Shown piece after piece: positions 11,701 through 21,678 of a stretch of DNA of 64,000 nucleotides. How positions within the stretch are numbered: position 1 is the stretch's first letter; every line of letters begins with the position of its first letter. Origin of the DNA: Erigeron canadensis (Eukaryota; Streptophyta; Magnoliopsida; Asterales; Asteraceae); the NCBI RefSeq assembly GCF_010389155.1, contig NC_057767.1, forward strand, positions 6,431,765 to 6,495,764, given 5' to 3'. The notes below the pieces were generated by a model. It ran no database searches. It saw nothing but the letters and a program-made list of their open reading frames with translations, and was not told the origin of the DNA. Made by a program: the position numbers and the translations under genes.

Positions 11701-12759
11701 CCCATCGTATATTTATTAGACATAGGGATTTTAGTTATCGTCAATTATCATATCACTAATGATAAACGATAAGTGACGGTCACATTTAACGTGGTTCCAA
11801 CATAATAATAAATAACTACATTGATATTCACTATTTTATAGAGTTCATTACCTAAGACAAAACAAAAAGTATATGACCAATTTATAATAGCTTACACCCT
11901 AAACCCTAAATCAGCAAGGTTGGATAATTGGTTAACACCCTTGCTTCTTTTGGAGACAGAGGTCAAGGGTTCTATACTTCTATCTGCATACCTACCAAAG
12001 CTGGAGGTCCTTTTCTATCTTAGATAGAACCTGAAAGTAGTCTCCCTACACCGTCGTGGCAGGGGTAAGGTTGCCTCCATCTTAATATCCCTCATACACC
12101 GTCGAGGTATTGGGACCCAAAACCCGTGAAAGACGGCATTGGATGCTTACTTACTTACTTTTCTATACCTTAAACCCTCTTTTTCAATAGTCATTTTGCA
12201 AACCCAAAACCTATTTTGCAAACTATCCCTTCATGACATAACCTACACCTCTAAAAACTAGTTAATGTCAAACTAATTACCACCTAAACATACATCAACA
12301 TCAAACTTAACCTACAAAATTAACCATAAAAATGTATACTAAAATATATAACCAGAAAAAAGAAAGGTCAAAAACCTGAGTAAGTTTAGCATTGATCAAG
12401 CCTTCACTATAAGCACCTTCAGCAGGTGATCTATTTTCAATAGCAAAAACTTCATCTTTATACCATAACAACAATATTGTCTCCCCATCTTGAATTATCA
12501 CTCTCCTTTCGCCTTTCGGCAATGCCGACAACGGCACGACCGGAACCCAGTTCCGTCTGTCCTCCGACGACACGCCGCCGGAGGACGAAACCTCAGCTGC
12601 TTTGCATACTACTGTTCCATTTTTTCTTGTACTTAAACTTATGGGTTTTGTGGGTTGTGTGTTTTGGTAGCTTGACAGTACATGGGGTGGTTTACGACGG
12701 ATGTATGGGCCGGAAAACAGGCCGGACGTGAGCTTAGTGGCGGCCGTTGCGGCAGCCAT
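8792..12759 (-). CDS. PSB33: PSB33/LIL8-like thylakoid Rieske-fold protein
   Basis: Three phase-0 exons on the minus strand: 12759-12376, 9845-9585 and 8980-8792, giving 277 residues. An Ala/Ser/Thr-rich N-terminus (about 1-50) looks like a chloroplast transit peptide. Residues about 70-190 form a Rieske-like domain, but the canonical C-x-H and C-x-x-H iron-sulfur ligands are not present: the region reads CIMCPSTDSTFD, with no His. The C-terminus (about 234-266) has an LHC-like signature, ELINGKAAIIGF followed by LLTGKGIL, fitting a single thylakoid helix. In Arabidopsis PSB33 (LIL8) supports photosystem II stability in changing light; that role is inferred here. The start ATG follows a clean leader and no upstream in-frame ATG competes. 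Intron 1 (2.5 kb) carries transposon insertions but all splice sites look intact. Confidence 0.88.
11358..11802 (-). mobile_element. Solo LTR (copia-type) in PSB33 intron 1
   Basis: A 445-bp segment begins TGTTGGA and ends TCCAACA (inverted LTR termini) and is flanked by the 5-bp target duplication TAATA (11353-11357 and 11803-11807). On the minus strand it contains CTATAAATAG, a plausible LTR TATA box, so its transcription sense matches the host gene. No internal retroviral sequence is present, so it is a solo LTR. Confidence 0.8.
11916..12165 (+). mobile_element. tRNA-related SINE in PSB33 intron 1
   Basis: The head has an A-box-like TGGATAATTGG and, about 35 bases later, a B-box-like GTTCTATAC (one mismatch each to the RNA polymerase III consensus). 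The element ends in a TTAC/TTACTT simple tail. Target duplication is unclear; imperfect TAAACCCT copies lie on both sides. Start and end are approximate. Confidence 0.55.
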
Positions 12760-12922
12760 GGTTTGTTGTTATATGGGAATGTGATTAAATTTTGTATGTG
12801 TGTGGGTGTTATCTGGAAATGAGGAAAGAATGTGATAGATTCGTAGTTGCTATACGTACACATTTCATAGCCACATAAATTGGATATAACTGATTACAAA
12901 TATTACCTAAACAAATTAAAAT

Positions 12923-14140
12923 AGAGTAAATTACACTTTCGTCCATAAAGTTGGCACGTTTTTTACTTTTGACCTCTAAACTTTAAAAATTACAATTTTG
13001 ACCCTAAAGTTAGCAATTTTTTTCAATAATCGTCCTTTGGCCTTACGGCGTTAGAAACTGGCCGCTAACGTACGCACGTGCTAGACACGTGAGGGCACTA
13101 ATGTCATTTCACCTTACACCGAAGGACGAAAAGTGAAAAAATAGCTACCTAAGGGACAAAAAGTGAAAAAATAGCTACTTAAGGGACGAAAAATGAAAAT
13201 CATACAAATAAATTTATTATTTCATTCTTTCTTTTCCGATAAAATTTTCCGACTAGACATTTATTTCTCCTTTACCCCCAAGCCTCTCCAATCACCACCC
13301 CTAACCACCAACAACAGTCGCCGCAACCAGCCACCATCGTCTGTAACCAACACCAGCCACCACCGTCTATAACCACCACGAGCCACTGTCACCTACCGCC
13401 ACCTCTGGCCACCGCCGCCTATAATTACCACCAGCCACCGCCACTACAATTAACACCAGCCACCACCGCCTACAATCACCACCAGCCACCGCTGCCTACA
13501 ATTACCACCAAACACCGCTGTCTACAGTCACCTCCAACCAACGCCGTCTACATTCACCACCAACCAACCGCCACCGACTAGAATCACCACCAACCAACCA
13601 CCGCCACCTAGAATCACCACCATCCACCGTCCCCCTTTCAATTAAAATTAAAATTTAGAAAAGAAAAAAAAAGATGACTGACATGTTTGAACTATAATTT
13701 GTTTGATTGGTTGTGTTTTGAATGTCATGAATTTGATTAAATGATTGTGTTTGTGGTTTAGATTTGGACTCAAAGTTGAGTTTTTATTAGGTATCCTCGG
13801 AAAATAAATGTCAAGTCGGAAAATTCCATCGGTAAAAATGATCGGAGAAGATGATCAGAAAAGAAATAATGAAACGATAAATTTATTTGTATGACTTTCA
13901 TTTTACGTCCCTCAAGTAGCTATTTTTTCACTTTTCGTCCCTTGGTGTAAGGTGAAATGACATTAATGCCCTCACGTGTCTAACACGTGCGTACATTAAC
14001 GGCCATTTTTTAACGCCGTAAAGCCAAAGGACGATTATTGAAAAAATTGGCTAACTTTAGAGTCAAAATTGTAATTTTTAAAGTTTATGGATCAAAAGTG
14101 AAAAATGTGTCAACTTCAGGGACGAAAAGTGTAACTTACT
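12923..14140. mobile_element. Mutator-like element with long terminal inverted repeats
   Basis: 1,218 bp flanked by a perfect 9-bp target duplication AATTAAAAT (12914-12922 and 14141-14149), the Mutator hallmark. The left arm (12923 to about 13270) and right arm (about 13795 to 14140) are imperfect inverted copies of each other, about 345 bp, starting AGAGTAAATTACAC and AGTAAGTTACAC. No transposase is encoded, so it is non-autonomous. Confidence 0.85.
13290..13635 (+). repeat. CCACC-rich imperfect minisatellite inside the MULE
   Basis: Some ten diverged units of about 30-40 bases built on CACCACCA-GCCACC-type words fill the centre of the element. Composition is sharply C-rich on the plus strand, unlike the AT-rich neighbourhood. 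It may be a captured proline/histidine-rich coding scrap, but no long frame survives. Confidence 0.7.
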
Positions 14141-17100
14141 AATTAAAATATGACAAAATCACCTAGACAAATTACAAAGATAAAAAAAAATATATTAATC
14201 TTCTAAACAAAATGATTTAAAAAACATCCTAATCAAAAAATAATACCACATTAGAAAATCAAGGGAGAAGATGAAGAAAAATAATACGAGTAAATTGATT
14301 ACATAAGGTCAAAATTTTATGATATTAAAAGGATTTTTATGCTATTTTTGTAAAAGGATTAATCATTTTTTCAAAAAAAAGTAGAAATAATAAAAGTAAA
14401 AAATTTGAAATTTAATAATATTTTTTATCATAATAATTTTTACACATTTTTATCATACATAAAAATGGATGAAGATTCCTTCAAGTTATCACAACTTAAG
14501 AGATAAAGTTTGAAAAATTTTGTCTTTTAATTTAAAATCAAAAGTTAAGATTTAAAGATTATTATTAAATCTTGATCTTTGATTTTAATTTAAAGATTGG
14601 GATCTTTCTAATTTTACCCTTCAAGTTAATATTAACTTAAGGAAATACTCATCTAAATATCTATAAAATTATTTTTGTATATGGTAAAAAATATATACAT
14701 CATATAGTTATACTGGTTTTCAGCCATGTCCAATGGACGAGTAGTCTCTAATATATATATATATATATCAAAGAAAATCAGAATGATAACATGTGTTAGA
14801 TGATGATTAATATGTGTTGGGTTCAAATCTTCAACAAGAACCAACATTGTCTTCTTTTCATCTAACAAAAAATAACAAAATATATGTCATATTTAACTTA
14901 AAAAAGAAAGATGTAAATAACGAGCAAAATAAATTAACGAGAAAATAAATTTAAAAGTATAAAACCTTTTTGTAAAAGAATAAGTCATAATTAACCTAAA
15001 ATTGACAACATAAATTAAAAGAGTTAAAAAATAACAATAAAATAAAAATTCAATATCAAATAATAAACAAACATGAACAAAATACCAAAAATTAATTTAA
15101 AATGATATAAAAAACGTATGTTTCTTTTGTTGAGAAGCTATATTATCATGATTTTTTTAAAAAAAAGATCAAAAGGATAGGAATGATGGAAAATGATTAA
15201 TAAAAAATTATTTAAGTTGTATATATAATAATTTCTTGTGAAAAAGATTTGTTTTATTTATGATAAATTTTAAATATAATTATCTATTTAATAAGAAAAA
15301 AGTATAAAAAAATTAGAAAAAAATGAGAGAACTAGATTAATTATGAGGGAGAATTAGGCCTAAATAGAAGGATTAAGGGTGCCAAATGTAACTCAATCTC
15401 CTCTTTTAGTTATATTATTGATATAGTATGCATATATTTTATAAATGGTAAAATAGTTACTCGTATTTAACTAATATAGTTGCCATTTTAATTTAGCCAA
15501 AGGCAAAAGTTGAAATATAATAATTTCATTGGCTGACTTTGATTCATGGACGGTATATATATATATAATATATATATATATGAATCGTCTTTATAAAACT
15601 TGTATAAATTTTGATATGTTTAGAAAAAAATCTAGAAATTGTTAAAGTTTCGCGAGTGGTCCCTGCAGGTAGCATAGATGAGTCAAGGATGGCTACGGAT
15701 GGATAGTTAGGTTAGTCTGAGGGGGGTAGTGCTACTCACCAGCAAGCCCGTGAACACCACCCCAACCAGACCGCTTTGCATTTGGACGATCCATATGAGC
15801 CGGCGTCTCACTCTTCTTCCTCTCTCTCACATGCCTCTTTCTATTGTACTTTTTAATTTAATACTATCCCCAACCAATTAGCACAAAACATTTGTCAGAA
15901 GCCTCTTTCACTTCACAAACAACACCACTCCCACCATTTTTCCTTCGTTACTTCATATGTCATATGGCATCACCCTATACATGTAGTCTAAGAGGAGGCC
16001 ATACCATCCTCTTACCTTTAGTATCAATCATTGGGTTTATTCACATAAGTTATGTGGCTTGTGAATTAGTAATTGGCTTGATACGTAGAGATCATATGTA
16101 AACATAGGACTTCTTTTAAACTTTTTAGAACGGCAATAGGACTTTTAAATATAGGAGTCCTATAATAGGACCTTTAAAGTTGTGAAGACCGAAGACCAAC
16201 AATAGAAAAAAGTGTTACCCATGAGTCAAAGTCATGAATAGAAAATTTATTTTGACGTAACTCGGTTTGACTAGATCAAATGGGATATAATATAGTGAAA
16301 AAGATGGATCTCATGTTGTTCTCATAAAATGTATTAGTAGAAAAGCTTATATTTCCTTATTAAATAATTTTGAAAAGTATTAGCATAAATGTTTCTCTTG
16401 AACTTTTTAAATATAAACTTTTTAGTTTTCGTTTGTCTACCACTATCCAAAAATACAATAGACGATCATATCGATCGAAATTGCTAATATGAATATCATA
16501 AAGACACATTTTCTCTTTATCTTGACTACATCATTTTTCAATCTAAAATACTCAGATAGCTTAACTTTATTATTATTACTATTTTTATTTATGTAAATTA
16601 TCTACTTTTATAAAAGTTTTTCTTCCTCGATCATGTTTTTTGACAAATAACTTACAATTTTCTCGGAATTACAAATATACTTCAATTCCGTGTTTACCCC
16701 CTTCAACGAAAGCCTATTAGTGAGCTAAACAAATAAAATCCATAAATAATTGTTAAATTCGTACAAGTCAAGAGTCCGATTTTTACGCAAGGCTAGCCAT
16801 AAGAGAGTGCGTGGAGTGCAAGAGAGTCGCGGACCCACTCTTTTGAAGGGCTCACACCTTCTTAAAGTTTCCTTTATATGAGTCAGATAAAATTTCTATA
16901 CTAACTTTTTTACCCATGGCCTTTTCACGTGGTTTTTATAAACTAAACAAGTAAAGTTTCCTTTAAATGAAGATTAATAAGATAAAATGAAGATTAATAA
17001 CATAATCTTCAAAAATATATATTATTTTATAAATTATAATTAACAGGAAAATATACGTTAAATACAGTGTACACGTCAAATCAAAGATAATAGTGTTCTA
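14141..17100. other. AT-rich intergenic DNA with transposon scraps
   Basis: No convincing gene. It holds short AT microsatellites (about 14754-14769 and 15554-15583), an RPA-like fragment at 14.8 kb and a short GC-richer island at 15650-15830 of unknown origin. From about 16930 rightwards the sequence is homologous to the DNA left of the gypsy insertion (about 20780-20954), marking the start of the duplicated I29/MMP unit. Confidence 0.5.
14653..14868 (-). pseudogene. RPA1-like OB-fold (DUF223) fragment, Helitron-associated
   Basis: The start of this minus-strand frame (about 14770-14868) encodes VEDLNPTHINHHL, nearly the same as the plus-strand fragment at 60.2 kb. Such replication-protein-A-like OB folds are typical passengers of plant Helitrons. 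Homology stops after about 30 codons and AT repeats follow. A relic without function. Confidence 0.5.
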
Positions 17101-17109
17101 TGTTACTTC

Positions 17110-17114
17110 ATTGA
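17110..17114. other. Paralogous empty site of the gypsy insertion
   Basis: In module 1 the sequence reads ...TTACTTC-ATTGA-AGAGTAG, uninterrupted. In module 2 the same flank is split at ATTGA by the gypsy element (20950-20954 and 27178-27182). Flanking homology extends over 150 bases on the left and several hundred on the right. Confidence 0.85.
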
Positions 17115-17963
17115 AGAGTAGTCTAGGCATATAAGGACATTAGATTAGCTTGCAGCTACATTCCAAGATTGAAAAATATAACTTTTTTATTCGTAAAAGA
17201 TGTGTGAGTTTTTTTTATGTAAGTTAATTTATATTAACTTTTGGTTAATTGTTATGATTTATAATGAGCTAAGTTGATTACGCATATATTTTTTTTAAAT
17301 ATATACACGTAAAGAAAACTAAAAAATTAAACTTCGGCTCGTTGTCCACTTCGTCTGACCCTTAAATTGGCCCTGTCTTTTTTCCAGACTTTTACGAGTA
17401 GTACGTAATTAAATTTTTACCAATAAATTAAAACAGGATTGAGATGTTCTTCAAACGACACGTGTCTTTTTTATTAATTTATTTTATTAATAAAGTTTTT
17501 TTTAATTGTATATATATAAATAAATTTCCTTAAACTCTAATTCTTGACTTATAAATATAAAACATATTATAACCTTATTTGATTGATCATTTTCTCATTA
17601 TTAAAATTGTGTTTTTTTTCTCAATTCCTCAACTCTTATTACTTAAATTACTTATAATAAGTTATCAACATGAAAATTTCAAAATTTTGAGTTTACGTTC
17701 CAAAATCATAACACTATCTGTCGTCATCCACTATGATTACAAGTTCCGATTTTGATGTAATTGTTAAAATTTAAGGTAAATCTAAAACTATAACTAAAAA
17801 TATATTATATTTATCATTACTGTTTATTATAATTTAGCTTCGATCATCAGTTTATCTTAACCATAATTTATTTTATACTCACGAATCATGTATGTGACAT
17901 ATTCGAATTTTTTTATAATATAATCTATATAGGCATATAGCTATCGTACATTATTAGAACTAG

Positions 17964-18090
17964 TAACTATTCTAAAATATGATCGTGTAGTACATGCTTG
18001 GATTCCACGAAACAGAAATTCGAGTTTAAGTCCAATACTTACCCGACTTAATTACCTATATATAAAAAGCCTTCATAAGTCGTAGGCTTT
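17964..18090 (+). promoter_or_regulatory. Conserved promoter block of I29 gene, copy 1
   Basis: A block from ACTATTCTAAAATATGATCG through GGATTCCACGAAACAGAAAT to the leader is nearly identical before all three I29 copies. A TATA-like run TATATATAAAA lies at about 18057-18067, some 90 bases before the ATG, so the transcription start is expected near 18095. Confidence 0.65.
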
Positions 18091-18153
18091 TTCCAATTCG
18101 TTACACAACAAAATTAAAACCCTAAAAATCAATTAAACCAAAAGCGCATCATA

Positions 18154-18504
18154 ATGAATCGACAATCGACCATTCTGTTCGTTATCTTTTTTGTACTCTC
18201 CGTTTCCTCTTTGGCTGCAGGTGCCAATAACAATGATATCCTAATCCAAAACGTGGAATGGGATGGAGAGGAATACCGCCTCCAGCACGATTTTAACGTC
18301 TTCAAGCACAAGTTTAACAAAACATACACCTCCCCACAAGAAGAGGCTTTCAGGTTTTTGGTTTTCAAAGCCAACATGCGCCAAGAAATGCAGAGGCACA
18401 AGAAGCTTATCGATCCGTCGGCTGTTCATTATGGGTTTACTAAGTTTTCTGATATGACGGCAACGGAGTTGATGATCAAGAAGCATATAGGATTGAAGAT
18501 TTGA
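18154..18504 (+). CDS. Secreted stand-alone I29 cathepsin-propeptide-like protein, copy 1
   Basis: Intronless, 116 residues. Residues 1-23 form a hydrophobic signal peptide ending SSLAAGA. The remainder is an inhibitor I29 domain, the prodomain fold of papain-like cysteine proteases: the ERFNIN helix is present as E-R-F-N spaced E-x3-R-x3-F-x2-N but its last two positions are Glu and His, and the GNFD motif reads GFTKFSD. The catalytic protease domain is absent; the protein stops eleven residues or so after the GNFD region. Free I29 proteins (mouse CTLA-2, silkworm BCPI, fly crammer) inhibit cathepsin-L-like enzymes, so a secreted cysteine-protease inhibitor is the best guess. It converges on MMP copy 1, with 542 bases between the stop codons. 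The start is set by the signal peptide and conserved ATAATGAATCG context. Confidence 0.85.
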   Translation: MNRQSTILFVIFFVLSVSSLAAGANNNDILIQNVEWDGEEYRLQHDFNVFKHKFNKTYTSPQEEAFRFLVFKANMRQEMQRHKKLIDPSAVHYGFTKFSDMTATELMIKKHIGLKI

Positions 18505-19046
18505 AGTCGTCGATCTGGTCTTTGGCTACATGCGGGTTTGGGTAAGGTTCGGATTCTACTTACGTGGTGGTGGATGTTGTAGAGGATGATTTCATGCATG
18601 GCATATTGTTACCGATTTCAAGAATCATCAGTTTCTTATTTTTGCTACCATTAATTGTTGGCTAGCTTGTTGTGTAATGTACTTATAACTTTGATTTGTT
18701 TTCATTCTTATTACTATATATTAAATTATACTCGTATTTTATATATATTCTTAATTAACATGTCTTGATCATGCATGGATTTAAATTATTTTTATTTATT
18801 TTTTTCTAGATGGCGATTTCTTGATATATGACTAGATAACTAGATAAGAGAAGAGACAAGCATTTGGGGCAATTTTCCGTTTTTTCGTTTTATTCAAATA
18901 CTTCACTTAAATACGCAAGAAATATAAAGGTATAAGCAAAGACTTTGGTAAACATAAAGAAAATATGCGTGTAACAATAATTTATTAGCTAGGATGACTT
19001 TTTGACATTGTCTTCCGGACTTGGACTGGAATCATCGATCACTAGA
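18505..19046. other. Convergent 3' region of module 1
   Basis: Shared 3' flanks of the I29 and MMP genes; parts (for example GACAAGCATTTGGGGCAATT near 18855) recur in modules 2 and 3. No other feature seen. Confidence 0.5.
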
Positions 19047-19922
19047 CTAATTAAGTCCATACAAAACTTTGATTCCTTGGATATCATCAAAGTTCAAACC
19101 TTTGACAATTCCTGCATTGATGGAAGCAAACATTACCGCGTCTCGATATTGACTGTGATCTAACCCAAGTAGATGTCCTATTTCATGAAGCGCCACGGTC
19201 TCTAAATCAAAATGATTTCGAACTGGTCTTGGTCCAACTGACCAAGGAATAGCCGAATTGTAATGAAACCTTCCACCTGGTGGCGGATTTGCATGCGCCA
19301 AATCATTCAGTTCAAAGTCTACATCTCCATGTTGTGGGCTTTCGAATGCAATCTTTAGATCTGCTCCATTAATATCACTGACTCTAGAAAATGTGAAGTA
19401 GTTAGAAGAAGTAGCCCATGTATTGAAGGCACGATCAACAGGCGGTATATAATTATTTGGATAGTCGGAGTCGAATGCATAGGTGAGATGCGATTTACTT
19501 GGGGGCCATTTAGGTTCATTTGCGAAGAATTGAAAATGAGACACAGTATGCAACAATTTTGTCCCGTGTTGATGAATTTTCTTATCGGGATGTCCACAAC
19601 GCGGTACAAGCATTTGTGAAACGGTGTTCTCATCTAGCACCCCAGTAGCGTTGAGATGGTAAAAGTTTTGGTAACTTTTTAGTGCGGCGTCAAGCTCTTC
19701 ATCAAATTCGTCGGCATTGGTGTGGTCAGGGCTGTTTTGGTAATTTAGGTAACCATATTTGGCAAGGTATAGTTTGAGTTTATGGAGGCCTTGCACTTTG
19801 TCCCCTTTGTGACAACCTTGAAGATGCTTGATTGGATTATTATTAAGTACTTTTCCCAAGCTTGGAGAGAAAAGAAAGAAACAGATATACACAAAGGGCA
19901 AAAGAGTATCTATAGATGCCAT
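19047..19922 (-). CDS. Matrix metalloproteinase (MMP, M10A), copy 1
   Basis: Intronless, 291 residues, as usual for plant MMPs. Signal peptide about 1-23; peptidoglycan-binding-like propeptide about 35-100; cysteine switch PRCGHPD with Cys109 holding the zinc in the latent form; catalytic domain from about 138 with the zinc site HEIGHLLGLDHS (His246, Glu247, His250, His256) and Met-turn Met264. A glycosylation sequon NAT sits at 91. The structural-zinc/calcium loop has HGD but lacks the usual PFDG. The protein ends at LYGLN right after the catalytic domain, without hinge, hemopexin or a GPI/transmembrane tail, so a soluble extracellular endopeptidase is expected. By hand count it differs from copy 2 at about 50 of 291 positions (83% identity). 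Expected to cleave cell-wall or apoplastic proteins; substrate unknown. Confidence 0.95.
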   Translation of the reverse strand: MASIDTLLPFVYICFFLFSPSLGKVLNNNPIKHLQGCHKGDKVQGLHKLKLYLAKYGYLNYQNSPDHTNADEFDEELDAALKSYQNFYHLNATGVLDENTVSQMLVPRCGHPDKKIHQHGTKLLHTVSHFQFFANEPKWPPSKSHLTYAFDSDYPNNYIPPVDRAFNTWATSSNYFTFSRVSDINGADLKIAFESPQHGDVDFELNDLAHANPPPGGRFHYNSAIPWSVGPRPVRNHFDLETVALHEIGHLLGLDHSQYRDAVMFASINAGIVKGLNFDDIQGIKVLYGLN

Positions 19923-19964
19923 TATTTCTTTGTTGGTTATATGTTTAATATGTCTAGCTAGTCC

Positions 19965-19972
19965 TATTTATA
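19965..19972 (-). promoter_or_regulatory. TATA box of MMP copy 1
   Basis: TATAAATA on the minus strand 43 bases before the ATG, implying a very short leader. The same box at the same place precedes copies 2 and 3, and the surrounding 150 bases are conserved among all three. Confidence 0.65.
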
Positions 19973-20954
19973 ATAGTTTGTATTGTGGAAAATCTTGTTA
20001 ATTAGGTTGACTCATAACCAGTCTTCCTTGTTATTCATGTGGATACTCCAATTACAACTAGATATATGCGTGTAGATTACATTAATTATTACTTGGAGAA
20101 AAATATTGTTTTAAGAGGTAAATTTTTACTTTCTAACTTTCATTCGTTAATATATTTTATTATTTAATTATTTATTAATTTAGTGGAACAAATTGCATAC
20201 GAGGTTTTGTTGATTATTTTGACTGTAGCATCAGAAAGGAGTTTTACAAAATTAAAATTTTGTAAAGTCATATTTAAAGTGTTAGATTCACAACTTTGTT
20301 TAAAGAAATGCAAGAGTTGTACGATTTAGTTGAAAATATATATTATATTATATGTATTTGTTTGTCATACTTTCTTTTTATTATCAAAAATATTTGTCAT
20401 CGTAATATGTTATTATACTTTATATAATTGACTCGTATTTTTAGGACCATTTTTTATTCTTAAGCAAGACCCGGAAATATTTTATATTCTCGGAGATGTC
20501 ACCATTCTTATGAATCAAGTTGATTTACATCTAAAACGAGTCGACATGCTAGGTGACTCTTTTTTCAAGGCCGTCTCTGAGAATTTGTAGATCTAAAATG
20601 AGCCAAAAAAAAGACTCCTAAATTAGACGCAACGATTCATATTTTATAAACTATTTTTACAAAATAACATAAAAATAAAATTATATTAACAAACATAACA
20701 AAAGTTATTCTTCAAATTATATTACATTTGAAAAGTCAAAAATAAGATTAGAAAAAGATTTATCCATATACCATTACTTTCTAGTTTAAAGAGGATTAAT
20801 AAGATAAGTTTCAAAAATATATATATATATATATATCATTTTTACAAATTATATTTAAAAAAAAAGTTGGATACATTTATACACTGTACACATCAAATCA
20901 AAAGATGTAATAGTTTTTTATGTTACTTTATTGTATTCTATGTTACTTTATTGA
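19973..20954. other. MMP-1 upstream region and junction to module 2
   Basis: The first ~100 bases are the conserved MMP promoter. The rest is AT-rich without genes. From about 20780 it matches 16930-17114, i.e. the left flank of the next module, up to the gypsy target site ATTGA (20950-20954). Confidence 0.55.
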
Positions 20955-21308
20955 TGATGACGTACCCACCCAGACGTCGGCACGCAGGGTACATTCAGAA
21001 GTCATGCTTCACTTTCGGTAAACAAGGAAAAGATACATGTTTATCAAAAATCCTATATCTTAGGAAAGAAGATCATATCAAATCACCTATTATCAGAAGT
21101 GATATGCACGACTCATAAAAACCCTACTTGGAGGGAAAGTCACGAACCCCCTATATATAGGGGGAAGGATGGCTAGAATAATTCAACAAACACGCACACA
21201 TATTCTTGGCGTACAAAAGGCATAGCCTTACCGGAAGGGAACTACCAAATAACAACCACAACCACCCCCATTCCTCCTTTCTAAGTCATCGGATTGGCTG
21301 TACAAACA
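20955..21308 (+). repeat. 5' LTR of gypsy element
   Basis: 354 bp, TGATGACG...TGTACAAACA. Contains the TATA box inside an 18-bp perfect palindrome at 21147-21164. Confidence 0.92.
21147..21164. promoter_or_regulatory. TATA box inside a perfect palindrome, gypsy 5' LTR
   Basis: CCCCCTATATATAGGGGG is its own reverse complement, so the TATA could serve either strand. In the 3' LTR one base differs (TATAAATA), breaking the symmetry. Confidence 0.6.
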
Positions 21309-21310
21309 AT

Positions 21311-21328
21311 TGGCGCCATTCGCGGGAC
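21311..21328 (+). promoter_or_regulatory. Gypsy primer-binding site
   Basis: TGGCGCCATTCGCGGG starts two bases after the LTR end. It is similar to the TGGCGCC-type sites of Athila/TAT elements. Confidence 0.6.
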
Positions 21329-21678
21329 ATTCCCCGAACAACAACCTGCAAAATTTTTTGTTTTCCCAAGCCCTAAAAACCTAGAAGATAAGCGAGGAAA
21401 ATAGGCCGCCACTCGGTTTTGGCGAAGAAAGCATAGATCTGAACCGAAATCAAGGCGATACACCAATAACACCTTCCTCACCAGGGGCAACACATGCCTC
21501 TACATCAGCTCAGCCTCAGATCGACGAAGCATACATACGACAGAACTATGCAAGCATCCTAAGCACCCTGCGACATCTCCAAGATACGGGGGCACTATCA
21601 GGAAGGGCAATTAACTTCGATGAAGAATATGACGAATATGACGGTGATATACCGCCAAGTGGAAGGCGTAGACAACCA

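Noticed and set aside
11916..12165. A functional tRNA gene
   Set aside because: A- and B-box-like sequences exist but no cloverleaf can be drawn; the tail and length fit a SINE.
15892..16101. Possible small secreted peptide gene
   Set aside because: No clear signal peptide, no conserved context, unsuitable surroundings; unsupported.
18154..19046. A truncated full cysteine protease gene rather than a stand-alone I29 gene
   Set aside because: No remnant of the protease domain lies between the I29 stop and the MMP in any module, and two copies keep the same clean stop.
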